Origin: Thermoplasmatota archaeon
Lineage (GTDB): Archaea; Thermoplasmatota; JAKEGO01
Assembly (NCBI GenBank): GCA_028279595.1
Contig: JANQNK010000020.1
Span: 186,001 to 250,000, forward strand
Direction: 5' to 3'
DNA length: 64,000 bases
The translations under genes and the position numbers were made by a program. Positions 1 to 10,700 of the stretch are shown piece after piece. Position 1 is the stretch's first letter; every line of letters starts with the position of its first letter. The notes beneath the pieces are model-generated. The model was not told the origin of the DNA. It saw only the letters and a list, made by a program, of their open reading frames with translations, and made no database searches.

Positions 1-1
1 C

Positions 2-3000
2 GACGACGTCACGGAGTACGAGTACGACGCGGTGTATCGCGTGGTGAACGCGACCTATCCGGACTCCTCATGGGAAGCCTTCACCTACAACCTCGCAGGT
101 GACCGGGTCACCAGGTCCCAGGACGGGTGGATCACAAATTACTCTTACGACTCAGGTGGGCGTCTCGTGTCTACCGGGATCGCCTCGTATCGATACGACG
201 GAGCCGGGAACCTCATCGAAAAGGAGGAAGGCTCGGACACGACGACGTATTATTACGACCACGAGAACCGGAAAGTGAACGTGACGATGCCGGACGGTCA
301 CGATGTAGGATACAGTTGGTCCGGTACCGGAGCGCCCATACTCAGGACGGAGGGTACCGAATGGCTGTTCTTCTTCCCCGTTGGATACGACATATCGATG
401 GTCTACGACGGCTCGGGTACCCCTTTGACCAGGAACGTCTACGGTACCCGAGTCGACGAACTCCTCGAGGCAGAGGACATCGGCAGTGACACTCATCGAC
501 TTTACTCCGACAACATCGGCTCCATCGTCGCAGCGACGGGACCCTCTGGCACGGTCGTCGGACGTGTAACTTACAGCGCGTTCGGCAACTCGTCTGTGAC
601 TGGCTCGATGCCGGTGTGGAACGGGTTCACTGGCCGTATACGCGACAACACGACGAACCTTACCCATCACAGGGCTCGTTGGTGCGACAACGATATTGGC
701 CGGTTCACCACGGTCGATCCCATCACATCGTTCGATCCGATGGCCGTCGATCGGTACACCTACGCGGGCAACAATCCGACCACGTTCATCGATCCCCTCG
801 GTCTCGACAGGACGCCCGCGCCGTCTACCCCGGTCGTCACGTGGACGACCACCAACGCCCAGGAGCGGAACGGCGTCACCTCCACGGAACCCTACGACCT
901 GGAGATCGTCATCAAGATCGAGATGGACTTCTGGATAGACGAGACCACCCGGCGATCATGGCCGCACAACATAGACGGCAAATGGTACCAGTACATGTCC
1001 GATGTCAAGTACCGCGAGAAATGGCATCGGACGATCATCATATGGATCGGGATCACTGCGACGATCGAGAAGGACGAGGAGCTCATAGGCAGGGCGCAGG
1101 ACTCTCTCGATGATGCCAGGACGGCGGGAACCGTGGCGACATGGACCTCCGCCGGCGCCACTGCGGTCGGCTTCATTCCGGTCGTTGGCGATGTTCTGGG
1201 ATTGGTCGGTAGTGGAGCCAGTTTCGCTGCCGGGGCCGAATCGACCCAGAACTACGAGAACGCGATCGACGATCTGATGAACGCCCTCAATTCGGTCGGT
1301 GTCTCGCTTGATTTCGACATCATGTACTGGGTCAACGACCAACAGGTGAGCAGCACGTTCATTCAATCCGTACCCATCGCGGGCCAGATGATCTACGAGA
1401 TCCCGTCTGGTACACCAGGGACGGTCATCGGACCCTGGGGGCCTGTCAAGGTCACCGGACCGAGGCCGAAGCCCCCTGGAGGTCCGTATCCAGTTCCACA
1501 GCCACGTCCGACACCGACCCCGACACCGACACCCACACCTACGCCCACTCCAACACCGACGCCGACACCCACGCCGACCCCGACGCCCACACCGGGCCAA
1601 CTGCCTGTTCCGACACCTGAACGTCCAGTTCCCCTGCCAGGATTGCCCGGAGACCATTGGGGTCCGACGACTCCTGTGACACCGGACGGACCAGAGGCTG
1701 TGGACGACGAACCGGAAGAGGCCCCCTTCTATACGTACGAGGACGGAAAACCAGCGTTCGTTCAGGACAACACACCCTTCGAGAAGATCGCAGGCACCGA
1801 CGACGGTCGCGCCACGGATGGAGACCTCGAGGAGATCGACGAACTCCGTCATTCCTTCGATGACGAAATCGAGCCGGATACGCTTCGATATACTGCCTAC
1901 ACATCCGAGCCGACGACCAGGAACGACGGCGAGAGACCTGATAGGAGTCCTGTCGCCATCCCCGGCCTGAGCACCGGATTCGTCAATCTACCCGATTGGC
2001 TGGACGACAGGATCGTTCCGTTCGACGACTGGAAGATCGAGCCCGGACCGAACCACCCGATGACCGATGGTTCCCTCATATCACCGTTCACCGACAAGGT
2101 GGATTTCACGATCACGAATGACGGCGACCACGACGGACAGCATGATGTCTTCTGCAGGCTGGATCACTATGAAAAGGAGGACATATCGACCGTCGGTTTC
2201 GAGTCCGGAACACCCCTCTTTTGGTCGGTCCACAATCGTGGCACAAACACCAGCGGTGAGACGTGGGGCGAGAAGGCGAACGCCCGGACCGGCAACTACT
2301 CCTTCGGCGTCTCCGCAGGGGAGCCAGGCGAGTGGATGGAGGAGTGGCTCATCACGGATTACTACACGCTGATCGACTACGACGATCCACAGGCCGTCTT
2401 CTACTTCGATGCTGACAACGATACCTTCTCGAACTCGCTGTACGTGTTCGTATCCGATTCGGCAGGAGGACTCCCGGACGGATTCACCGGGGAACCGGAA
2501 CTCACCATCACACCGTCGGACTGGACGAGCCACACCGGGTTCGCCGAGCCAGTGAAGGTGGACCTGTCGGATTACAGCGATAGCGAGGACGTGCAACTCG
2601 CGTTAGTATGGGAGGGCGGTGAGTCCAAACCGGTCTTCATCGACGATTTTTCCATCGGCGGACTCACCTTCGTAGAGATCGAGACCCAGAGCGACGGTCC
2701 TTTCTACATCGACCCCGAGCCTGCGGAGGGAACACTGGCCAGCACAACGGCCGATGTAACCTTCGACATCGACCTCACCTCCGACGCTGGTGGCGGAAGC
2801 GGTGGAGGCGTATACCGCATCACTGCGTGGTTGAATGCGACCGGTTTTGACGACGACCCGTACAACGATGTCCACCAGGTCACGGTGACCGCCCTGAACA
2901 TCACGTCCCCGTACATCACGGTGGTCTCCACGGCCGGTATGGGAGAGGCCGATATCAGGATAGAATGGACACCTGCACCCTACGCCGACGCATACGAGGT

Positions 3001-4054
3001 CTACTTGACGTCCGACCCGGAGGTCTGGGACTTCTCCTTCCCGGTCGCCACTGTCAACACCACCTCCTTCGTGGACGTGGGGGTCAATGACGAGAAGCAC
3101 GGCAACTATGCCCAAATGCGGTATTACACCGTCCGAGGGATCAACGGGACGACTGATGTTCCCGGACAGAACTCGCAGGTCGCTGCGAAGCTGTCCAAGA
3201 CCTTCGGAGGCGGCGGGGGTTCCGGCGCGTACTGGCAGTCGTTCTCGATACCGTACGAGACCACCATGACCTTCACCGCGGACGACTACTGCGACTGGAT
3301 CCCCAACTGCCAGGGGATCAGCCGTTACCTCGTTCCTAACCAGACCTGGGAATACCATGCCACCGCGATGCCCAAGGGCGCCACTGACTGGACGATGGTC
3401 CCGGGAGAGGCGTACATGGCAGCCCTTTCAGCGGACTCGACCTTCACCTTCACGGGGATAAGCGCTGCCTGGACGAATCCTTCACACGAGGGTCTCGAGG
3501 CTCCTGGCAACTTCACAGTGACAGTGGACCAGAGCAATTCGAGCAGCGTCAACCTCTCATGGGACGACGTTCCTGGAGCAGCGTCCTACCGCATCTACAG
3601 GAGCGAGTCAAGGGGTCAGTTCGATATCGTGAAAGGGTGGATCAGGGAGTTCGACGATGACATCAATACGACGCGGAACCATTACACCGATCCATCCCTT
3701 CCGGACCTCCCCGAGATATTCTACATGATCGTCGCAGTCGACAGTGAAGGCAGGATCGGAGACACCACACCGGTCCGCGGAAGGTTCCGGATGGACCTGA
3801 CCGGTGCTGTGGGTGGCCTGTGGAACCCGATAGCACTCCCGGCAGTCCCGGCGACGAACCGAACCGCGGACTGGTACTGTGACGAGATGGACGACTGTGA
3901 CGGTATCTCACGATACCTCACCGCTTCCGACACGTGGGAGTTCCACGCCACCGGCATGCCGGAGGGAGCGACGGACTGGGACCTCGAGCCAGGGGTCGGC
4001 TACATGGCCGCGATCTCTGGCGGAGGTGGAATATACTGGTACTTCAATACTTAG
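2..4054 (+). CDS. RHS/YD-repeat surface protein, 5' end outside window
   Basis: The frame is open from the first complete codon (nt 2) and in-frame YD repeats begin at once (EYEYD, YSYDSGG, YRYDGAGN), so the GTG at nt 32 is not a real start. The 1,350 residues seen begin with YD repeats (1-150) and the RHS-associated core (about 150-265), with FTGR, RARWCD, GRFTTVDP, YAGNNP and the terminal DPLG near nt 791. In RHS proteins this core closes a shell and is cut by an aspartyl self-protease at paired DPxG motifs; here the first motif is DPIT. After it come a Gly/Ala-rich hydrophobic stretch (377-413), a Thr-Pro linker, an acidic region, CARDB/FnIII-like beta domains (about 880-1065 and 1165-1263) and two copies of a roughly 80-residue module (about 1078-1157 and 1270-1350), each with a Cys pair and GISRYL...TWE. 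No TM or sorting signal ends the protein. It is probably secreted or shell-forming; I recognise no toxin fold. Confidence 0.85.
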   Translation, partial: DDVTEYEYDAVYRVVNATYPDSSWEAFTYNLAGDRVTRSQDGWITNYSYDSGGRLVSTGIASYRYDGAGNLIEKEEGSDTTTYYYDHENRKVNVTMPDGHDVGYSWSGTGAPILRTEGTEWLFFFPVGYDISMVYDGSGTPLTRNVYGTRVDELLEAEDIGSDTHRLYSDNIGSIVAATGPSGTVVGRVTYSAFGNSSVTGSMPVWNGFTGRIRDNTTNLTHHRARWCDNDIGRFTTVDPITSFDPMAVDRYTYAGNNPTTFIDPLGLDRTPAPSTPVVTWTTTNAQERNGVTSTEPYDLEIVIKIEMDFWIDETTRRSWPHNIDGKWYQYMSDVKYREKWHRTIIIWIGITATIEKDEELIGRAQDSLDDARTAGTVATWTSAGATAVGFIPVVGDVLGLVGSGASFAAGAESTQNYENAIDDLMNALNSVGVSLDFDIMYWVNDQQVSSTFIQSVPIAGQMIYEIPSGTPGTVIGPWGPVKVTGPRPKPPGGPYPVPQPRPTPTPTPTPTPTPTPTPTPTPTPTPTPTPGQLPVPTPERPVPLPGLPGDHWGPTTPVTPDGPEAVDDEPEEAPFYTYEDGKPAFVQDNTPFEKIAGTDDGRATDGDLEEIDELRHSFDDEIEPDTLRYTAYTSEPTTRNDGERPDRSPVAIPGLSTGFVNLPDWLDDRIVPFDDWKIEPGPNHPMTDGSLISPFTDKVDFTITNDGDHDGQHDVFCRLDHYEKEDISTVGFESGTPLFWSVHNRGTNTSGETWGEKANARTGNYSFGVSAGEPGEWMEEWLITDYYTLIDYDDPQAVFYFDADNDTFSNSLYVFVSDSAGGLPDGFTGEPELTITPSDWTSHTGFAEPVKVDLSDYSDSEDVQLALVWEGGESKPVFIDDFSIGGLTFVEIETQSDGPFYIDPEPAEGTLASTTADVTFDIDLTSDAGGGSGGGVYRITAWLNATGFDDDPYNDVHQVTVTALNITSPYITVVSTAGMGEADIRIEWTPAPYADAYEVYLTSDPEVWDFSFPVATVNTTSFVDVGVNDEKHGNYAQMRYYTVRGINGTTDVPGQNSQVAAKLSKTFGGGGGSGAYWQSFSIPYETTMTFTADDYCDWIPNCQGISRYLVPNQTWEYHATAMPKGATDWTMVPGEAYMAALSADSTFTFTGISAAWTNPSHEGLEAPGNFTVTVDQSNSSSVNLSWDDVPGAASYRIYRSESRGQFDIVKGWIREFDDDINTTRNHYTDPSLPDLPEIFYMIVAVDSEGRIGDTTPVRGRFRMDLTGAVGGLWNPIALPAVPATNRTADWYCDEMDDCDGISRYLTASDTWEFHATGMPEGATDWDLEPGVGYMAAISGGGGIYWYFNT
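1508..1594 (+). repeat. Thr-Pro dipeptide linker repeat in RHS protein
   Basis: Fourteen and a half Pro-Thr dipeptides are encoded by mixed ACN/CCN codons. This is a typical rigid extracellular linker. It separates the RHS core plus hydrophobic segment from the surface-protein tail. The varied third positions argue for selection on the peptide rather than a recent slippage product. Confidence 0.9.
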
Positions 4055-4067
4055 GAGGTGTGATGGC

Positions 4068-4610
4068 ATGGGAACAGAAATCAAGGTGAGGATGGCGCGG
4101 ACCGCATCGGTCCAGGCAGTGATATGCATCGTCGTTCTCCTTATCGTGGCGGGCGGAGGGAACGCAGCCATGAAGGCCGTGTGGGGCCAGGTCTACAAGT
4201 CGGACCACGACGCGGCCTCGGGATACAACGGTACCTGGGCAGCGATCGTGGTGAACCACAATGGGACGAACACCACCTACGAGGACCCGAACGGCCTCGA
4301 CGGATCGGGATACTACTCGGTGACGATACCGGACGGTGAATGGTCGGTCAACGACACGTTCAAGGTGAAGGTCGACGGGACACCGTGGAGCGACGCGAAT
4401 GGGTCTGCCCACAACGCCACTGGCGGGGGTTCTGGCCACAACTACACCGATAGGACGTTCATACTGGATGACGGCATCAGCCAGAGGCAGGACGTCGAGA
4501 CCCAGACCACGACCGAGATCCCGGAGTTCGCCGTTGGGCCGGTCGTTCTCATCGGTCTGCTGGCAGTGGTCACGTTCCTGAGGATCGACAGGCGAAGGCG
4601 CAGACATTGA
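4068..4610 (+). CDS. Small secreted protein with PEF-type C-terminal sorting tail
   Basis: The 180-residue protein starts at ATG 4068, 7 nt after a strong GGAGGTG ribosome site that overlaps the stop of the RHS gene, so the two are almost certainly co-transcribed. A hydrophobic segment at residues 17-30 is a signal peptide. The body resembles the CNA-B/carboxypeptidase-regulatory beta sandwiches that carry short polar insertions (GQVYKSD..., GYYSVTIPDGEW), and it has several N-x-S/T sequons. The tail reads IPEF, then a membrane span, then an Arg-rich end (RIDRRRRRH). That is the layout of archaeal PEF-CTERM signals handled by archaeosortases (family knowledge). I infer a glycosylated, membrane-linked partner of the RHS protein; its function is unknown. 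Confidence 0.75.
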   Translation: MGTEIKVRMARTASVQAVICIVVLLIVAGGGNAAMKAVWGQVYKSDHDAASGYNGTWAAIVVNHNGTNTTYEDPNGLDGSGYYSVTIPDGEWSVNDTFKVKVDGTPWSDANGSAHNATGGGSGHNYTDRTFILDDGISQRQDVETQTTTEIPEFAVGPVVLIGLLAVVTFLRIDRRRRRH

Positions 4611-4671
4611 GCGGAAAGTGTTGAGACCGGCGCGACAGATCAATACCCAGTGTAACATCTGTAATAGAAGG

Positions 4672-4679
4672 TTTATTAA
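4672..4679 (+). promoter_or_regulatory. Probable TATA box for the 2,700-residue surface protein gene
   Basis: TTTATTAA lies in a locally AT-rich stretch. A start of transcription about 25 nt downstream (near 4700) would give a short leader carrying GGGGGTT before the GTG at 4716. Confidence 0.5.
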
Positions 4680-4715
4680 GGCGAACGTTTCTTTCTGGGC
4701 ATTGGGGGTTCACAC

Positions 4716-7700
4716 GTGTTGAAAGTGAATAGACAACTGAGCGTATGTGTTCTGATGGCGGTAATGGCCCTCGCTGCATTCCTTATTGTGGCGATACCGC
4801 AGAATTCCAGCGGCGCCACCTATGTCGTCGATGACGACAATGGGACCTGGCGGCATTACTCCACGATCGGAGCAGCGATATCTGGCGTGAACAGCACCGA
4901 CACGATCGAGATCTATGCCGGTACCTATACCGAGGACCTGAGCATCTCCAAGGCTCTCACGTTCGTCGGGAACGGCTCCGGGACGGTCGTTGCAGGGGAC
5001 CATGACATATCCGTGGAGGACGTCTATTTCGATTCGATCAACTTCACCAACCCGACACCGAGCGACTACACGTTCGTTGTGGACGCTTCCAGCGGCAACC
5101 TCGACGGCCTTGGCTGGTCCAACTGCATCTTCGTCCTCGAGGGATATGCGGGCATCCATCTCGGCGGCGATGTCGGTTCATCGAACACCTTGATCAACGT
5201 CGCCATAACGGACTGCGAGTTCTGGGGACCGAGTTCGAAGGCCGCGAACCCCTTCAAGACGGGCGGCACGTTCGGCACCCCTGGTCTGGGCGTCGGCATA
5301 TCCACGATGAACTTCACCGGGAACTCCATCATCCGTGCTTCAATACCTATCCTGCTGGAGGATAACGATATCAGCGGCGTCTACTTCGACGACAACACGT
5401 TCACAGGCACTGACGGAGTTGTCTACTTCTGGGGGAACGACACGCCCTCCGGGGTCCTGACCGACTTCGAGTTCACGAACAACGAGGTGGACGACACGAA
5501 CTCCTACGGCGTCGGCATCGGCTATCCGAACGGCACCTTCACCTCAGCGAACCTCGGTACCGGCAACCTGGTGAACTACAACAACATCGACGTCGCCGGT
5601 GCATACGGCATGGGCGGTGTCAGCAACTTCATGGGTGGGTCCCTCGACGCCACCATGAACTGGTGGGGCGCCTCCGACGGTCCGAGCGGCTCCGGTCCTG
5701 GATCGGGCTCACCGATATCCCACGACGTGACCTTCAATCCCTTCTACGACGAGATGGTCGGCAACGTATCCAGCAGCCTCGTGATCGACATCGATGGGGA
5801 CGAGACCTTCGATGGCTTCGTCGGCGAGGTCGACGACCTCACCATCGACGACGGGTCCGACGTGACATTCATGAACTCCGTGGTCACGGTAGCGGGAGAC
5901 CTCGATGTCTCATCCGGGACCTTGACGTTGATCGACACGACGCTGTATGTTGGCGACGTGCTTGTCTCGTCCGGCGGGACATGGGTCGTGGGCGACAGCA
6001 AGAATACCGTCTATGCCCAGAACATCAACATCAGCGGGAACACGACGTGGGACGCCTCCAACATAATGATGGACTGTACCTCGGACCTCGAGTACCACAT
6101 CTGGGTGCATAACGGGGGCGAACTGAACATAATCAACGACACCATGGTGTCCAGGAACGGCTCTTTCAACTACGAGTTCCAGCTGCAGACCGGCGGTGCC
6201 CTGTTCATCAAGGATTCCATCATCGAGTACATCGGTTCCTCATCGGGAACGGGCAACGGTGAATACGGTCTCTATCTCGGAGCTTCCGCTACCATCGTGA
6301 ACGGTACCTTCAGGAACTCGTACAACGGGATACTCACCGACGCATCCGGCATCGACATCTCGATGTCGACCTTCGGTTCCAACACGAGGTACGACCTTCG
6401 CACCGTCAGCTCCGACGATGTGATGGCGGAGGACAACTACTGGGGATCCGTCGACGAGGTCGATATCAGGACCGGGATCCACGACAGCGTGGAGAACGCC
6501 GGACTGGGTACTGTCGACTACTCGCCTTGGTACGACGCGACCTTCATGACCCAGTACAACACAGATACCGACGCCCCCTCGATCACGATCAACATGCCAA
6601 TGGACAACTCGACCTACAACGCGATGGTCGAGATCAATGCAACGGTCACGGACCTCAACAGGAACGACACGGATGTCTGGTACAGGTGGGACATGGGCAC
6701 GCCAGAACTATTACCTCTCGACTCCGGGGACTGGTTCTCCATCATGAACGATACAACCCTTCTCATGGATGGAACCCACAACCTGACGGTCATCGCCTAC
6801 GACGAGATCGGAAACCAGGCTATGGAGACCACGGAGGACATCATCATCGACAATGGCCTTCCAACGATATTCATCGACTCGCCTGGTGAGGGCTTGGTGA
6901 TCGGCGGTTCCGTGGAGATCAACTCATCCGTCGTCGACGACAATCGGAACGACACGGATGTCTGGTACTGGTGGGACTCGGATGCTCCGACCATTCTACC
7001 TTACGACACGGGCGATTTCTTCATGACATCGTTCGACACCACGACACTTTCGGACGGCGTCCACAACCTCACGGTCAAGGCGGTCGATGAACTCGGCAAC
7101 GAGAACATGACGACAGTCGAGAACATCGAGGTGGACAACACCGCGCCGACGATAGTGATCCTCGAACCTACGGCGGACGAATACGAATCAAAGCGGGTTA
7201 ACGTAACGGTTAACATCACAGATGCCAACAGGAATGACGCGGACGTCTGGTACTGGTTCACCGACGAGGGACCGGCAGCACTTCCCTTCGACAGCGGCGA
7301 CACGTTCTCCGGCTTCAACAACACCCTGGGCGAGGGCATCACGGAGGGTTACATCAACGTGACCATCAGGGCCATCGACCTCGTGGGGAACTCGGCTGAC
7401 GCCGTCGTCAACTTCACCCTCGACAACACCGCTCCGACCATCGTCATCAACCTCCCTGGGATGGACGACGTGATAGCCGGTGTCGTCGACCTCAACGCCA
7501 CCATAACCGACGACAACCTCGACACGTCGACGATCACATTCAGGTACTTCCTCAATGACCCGACCGATCTGCCCGTCCATTGGGGCGACTTCTACACGGC
7601 CTCGAACGATTCCGTGGCCGAGGGATGGCTCGATGACGACGCCAACGTGACCGTGATGGCATCCGACCTCTCGGGCAACATGGCCCAGGAGACGGTCGAC

Positions 7701-10700
7701 ATAATCATCGACAACACAGCTCCGGTGGTCAACCTTGGTCTGATAACCGACACGACCATCGGCTCGACGAGCCTTGTGAAGGACGGAGATGATGTTAGCG
7801 TCTACGCATTGGTAACCGATGACAACATACACAATATCACGGCGAACCTGACCGACCTCGGAGGATCGATGTACGAAACCCCGACGGATGAGAACCTCGC
7901 GACCGGTGAATTCTGGTGGAACCTCACCGGAGTGACCTGCACGCCCTCCGACGGAGAGATCAACGTCTCGGTAGTGACATATGACGAGGCGATGGCATCG
8001 GATTCCGATCACTCCATCACATTGTCCGACAACACCGCACCCATGGTAGCGATCAACATGCCAACGGAATCCGACATAATGGGGGGCAACATCACCATCA
8101 ACGCAACGGTCACCGACCTGAACAGGAATGACACCGATGTATGGTACTGGTCCCAGAACAAGGGACCGACCCTGCTTCCACTCATCACGGGAGACTGGTT
8201 CGAAGCGACGAACGATAGCGCAGCCTATGGATGGAAACAGAACAACAATGTGATCACGGTCAAAGCGGTCGACCTCGCCGGGAACGAGAAGACCTTAGTG
8301 GTCAATATTACGGTGGACAACACCATTCCGTCGGTCGAGATAACGGCACCTTTAAGGAACGACGAGATCGCTGGCGAGGTGACTATAACCGCCACTGTCA
8401 CGGATACGAACAGGAACGACACCGACGTCTGGTTCTGGTACGATGGCATTGCACCGGCTCTCCTGCCCTACGACTCCGACGATGAGTTCACGATCACTGT
8501 GAACAGCTCGGCGGACAATTGGACAGACGGAAGGGCTTACATAAACATCAAGGCCGTCGACCTGGCGGGAAATGAGAATTCAACCGAGACGGTCAGGATC
8601 GATGTGGACAACACTGCGCCCACTATCACATACGTTCATCCCCTGAATGGGACCTACCATGCTGGAACGATCCCGGTCAATGTCACCGTCGCCGACGTCA
8701 ACAGGAACGATGGCAAGGTGAGGTTCTGGATCGACGACATGAGCGAGAAGTGGAGGGTCAATCACTCCACCGAGAACAACTTCTCCGCAGAGCTTGTCAC
8801 CATCAACACGGAAAAAGAGCCTCCGAAGGTTGGCGTGGACGACGGCATTCACACGATGATAATCACCGCGGAGGACACCTACGGCAACAAGGGAAGGGAG
8901 ACGATAGAGTTCTTCGTCGACAACAAAAGACCGCTCGTCAATTTCATCTCACCGCTGGACGGTGAATACTACAATGGGACCTTCGAGCTCAACATCACCG
9001 TCACTGATACAGTGGGCCGTAACAATTCGGCGGTATGGTACTGGTTCGATGGCGATGAGGCCAATCCGATCCAGCTGCCCTATAACACCGGAGACTGGTT
9101 CACAACGACGATCGACACCGTCGCCCTAGGATGGGAGGACGGTGAACATACCTTGGACATCAACACCACGGACCTTGCCGGAAACTACAAGATCACGAAC
9201 ACCAACGGCTCCTCCCAGACGATAACCTTCACCGTCGACAACACGATCCCAGAGATCAACGTCACATCATTCATGGATGGGGATTATCTTTCCGGCACCG
9301 TCGATATCAGGATCCTGATCAACGAGACCAACCTCGATGAGGATGACGTCTGGTACTGGTGGAACGAAGAGGCCATGGATAATCTCCCGCTCATCTCCGG
9401 TAACGAGTTCGGCACGACATTCGATACCGAGACCGTAAGCGATGGTCTCAACAACATATCCTTCATGGTGGTCGATCTGGCGGGTAACTCGAACATGACG
9501 TCCATTGTCAACTTGATCTTTGACAATACCGTTCCCGAGATATTCATACAAACTCCTCTTGACGACGCTGTCGTCGACGGATGGATCGAGGTCAATGTCA
9601 GCGTTATCGATCTAAACATCGGGAACGAGAACGAATCCGTCTATTACTCCTGGCAGGGGGATGAACACTCACTCAACGCGACCGGTGATACATATTACAA
9701 CACCACGATCAATACCTCACGACTGACCGAGGGATCTTCAACGTTCACCATCTACACGTACGATAATGCATCGAACTACAACTCCGCACAAATAACGATA
9801 ATCATCGACAGGACGGACCCGGTCCTGTTCTCGGACACACTCACTGATGGGTCGTTCGCCCTAGGGACGTACGACCTCGAGGTCGAGGTCACCGAGACCA
9901 ACATCAACCAATCCATGGTGTTCTACACGTTCAACGGGACGGACTACCCGATGACGCATCTCGTGGGTATCACGTACAATGCGACCTTCAACACCAGCCA
10001 CTTCGCCGACGGGCTCTACCAGATAGAGTACAAGGCGTATGACCTGGCGGGGCACTTCGGAAACACCACCCATATCAACATAACAATAGACAACACCCTG
10101 CCGGAGCTGGAGCTCCTCTCACCGATGGACAACAGTCTGCTCAGCGGCGATGTGACCATCAGCGTCAACGTCAACGACACCAACATTGACAATTCCAGCG
10201 TCAGCTTCCTTGTCACTGGCAACCTCGAGCAGTTCCTCAGCAACGATACGACCCCGGACGATTGGCATTTCGAGAGCGTGAACGATACCGTGGATGAGGA
10301 CTGGGAGGAAGGCAACCTGACCATCACCATTCGCGCCATCGACCTCGCTGGCAACATGAACGAGACCTCCATCGATGTCGTGCTCGACAACACGGATCCG
10401 GGATTCAGTGACGTAATGCCTGAAGAGAACGAATTCCTCAACGGAACCTTCACGATCTCCGTCACGATCGACGAGGACCACCTCGACCCCGCGAACGTCA
10501 CTTGGCACAGGAGCGGCGAGGACTTCGAACCGATGGACACTGACGACAACATCACCTTCTACAAGGTCATCGACACGATCACTGACGGCTGGGACGATGG
10601 TGTCGAGACCATCACGATCCGGGCTATCGATAATGCGACGAACAGGAATACCCAGGATATCCTCATCGTCATCGACAACACCTTCCCGACGATCGAGATC

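Noticed and set aside
32..34. GTG at nt 32 as the start of the RHS gene
   Set aside because: The frame is open to the window edge and already shows YD-repeat sequence before this codon, so the true start lies upstream.
2603..3358. Minus-strand frame antisense to the RHS gene
   Set aside because: Arg/Val/Gly-rich shadow without ribosome site or recognisable domain; the + strand frame has clear protein motifs.
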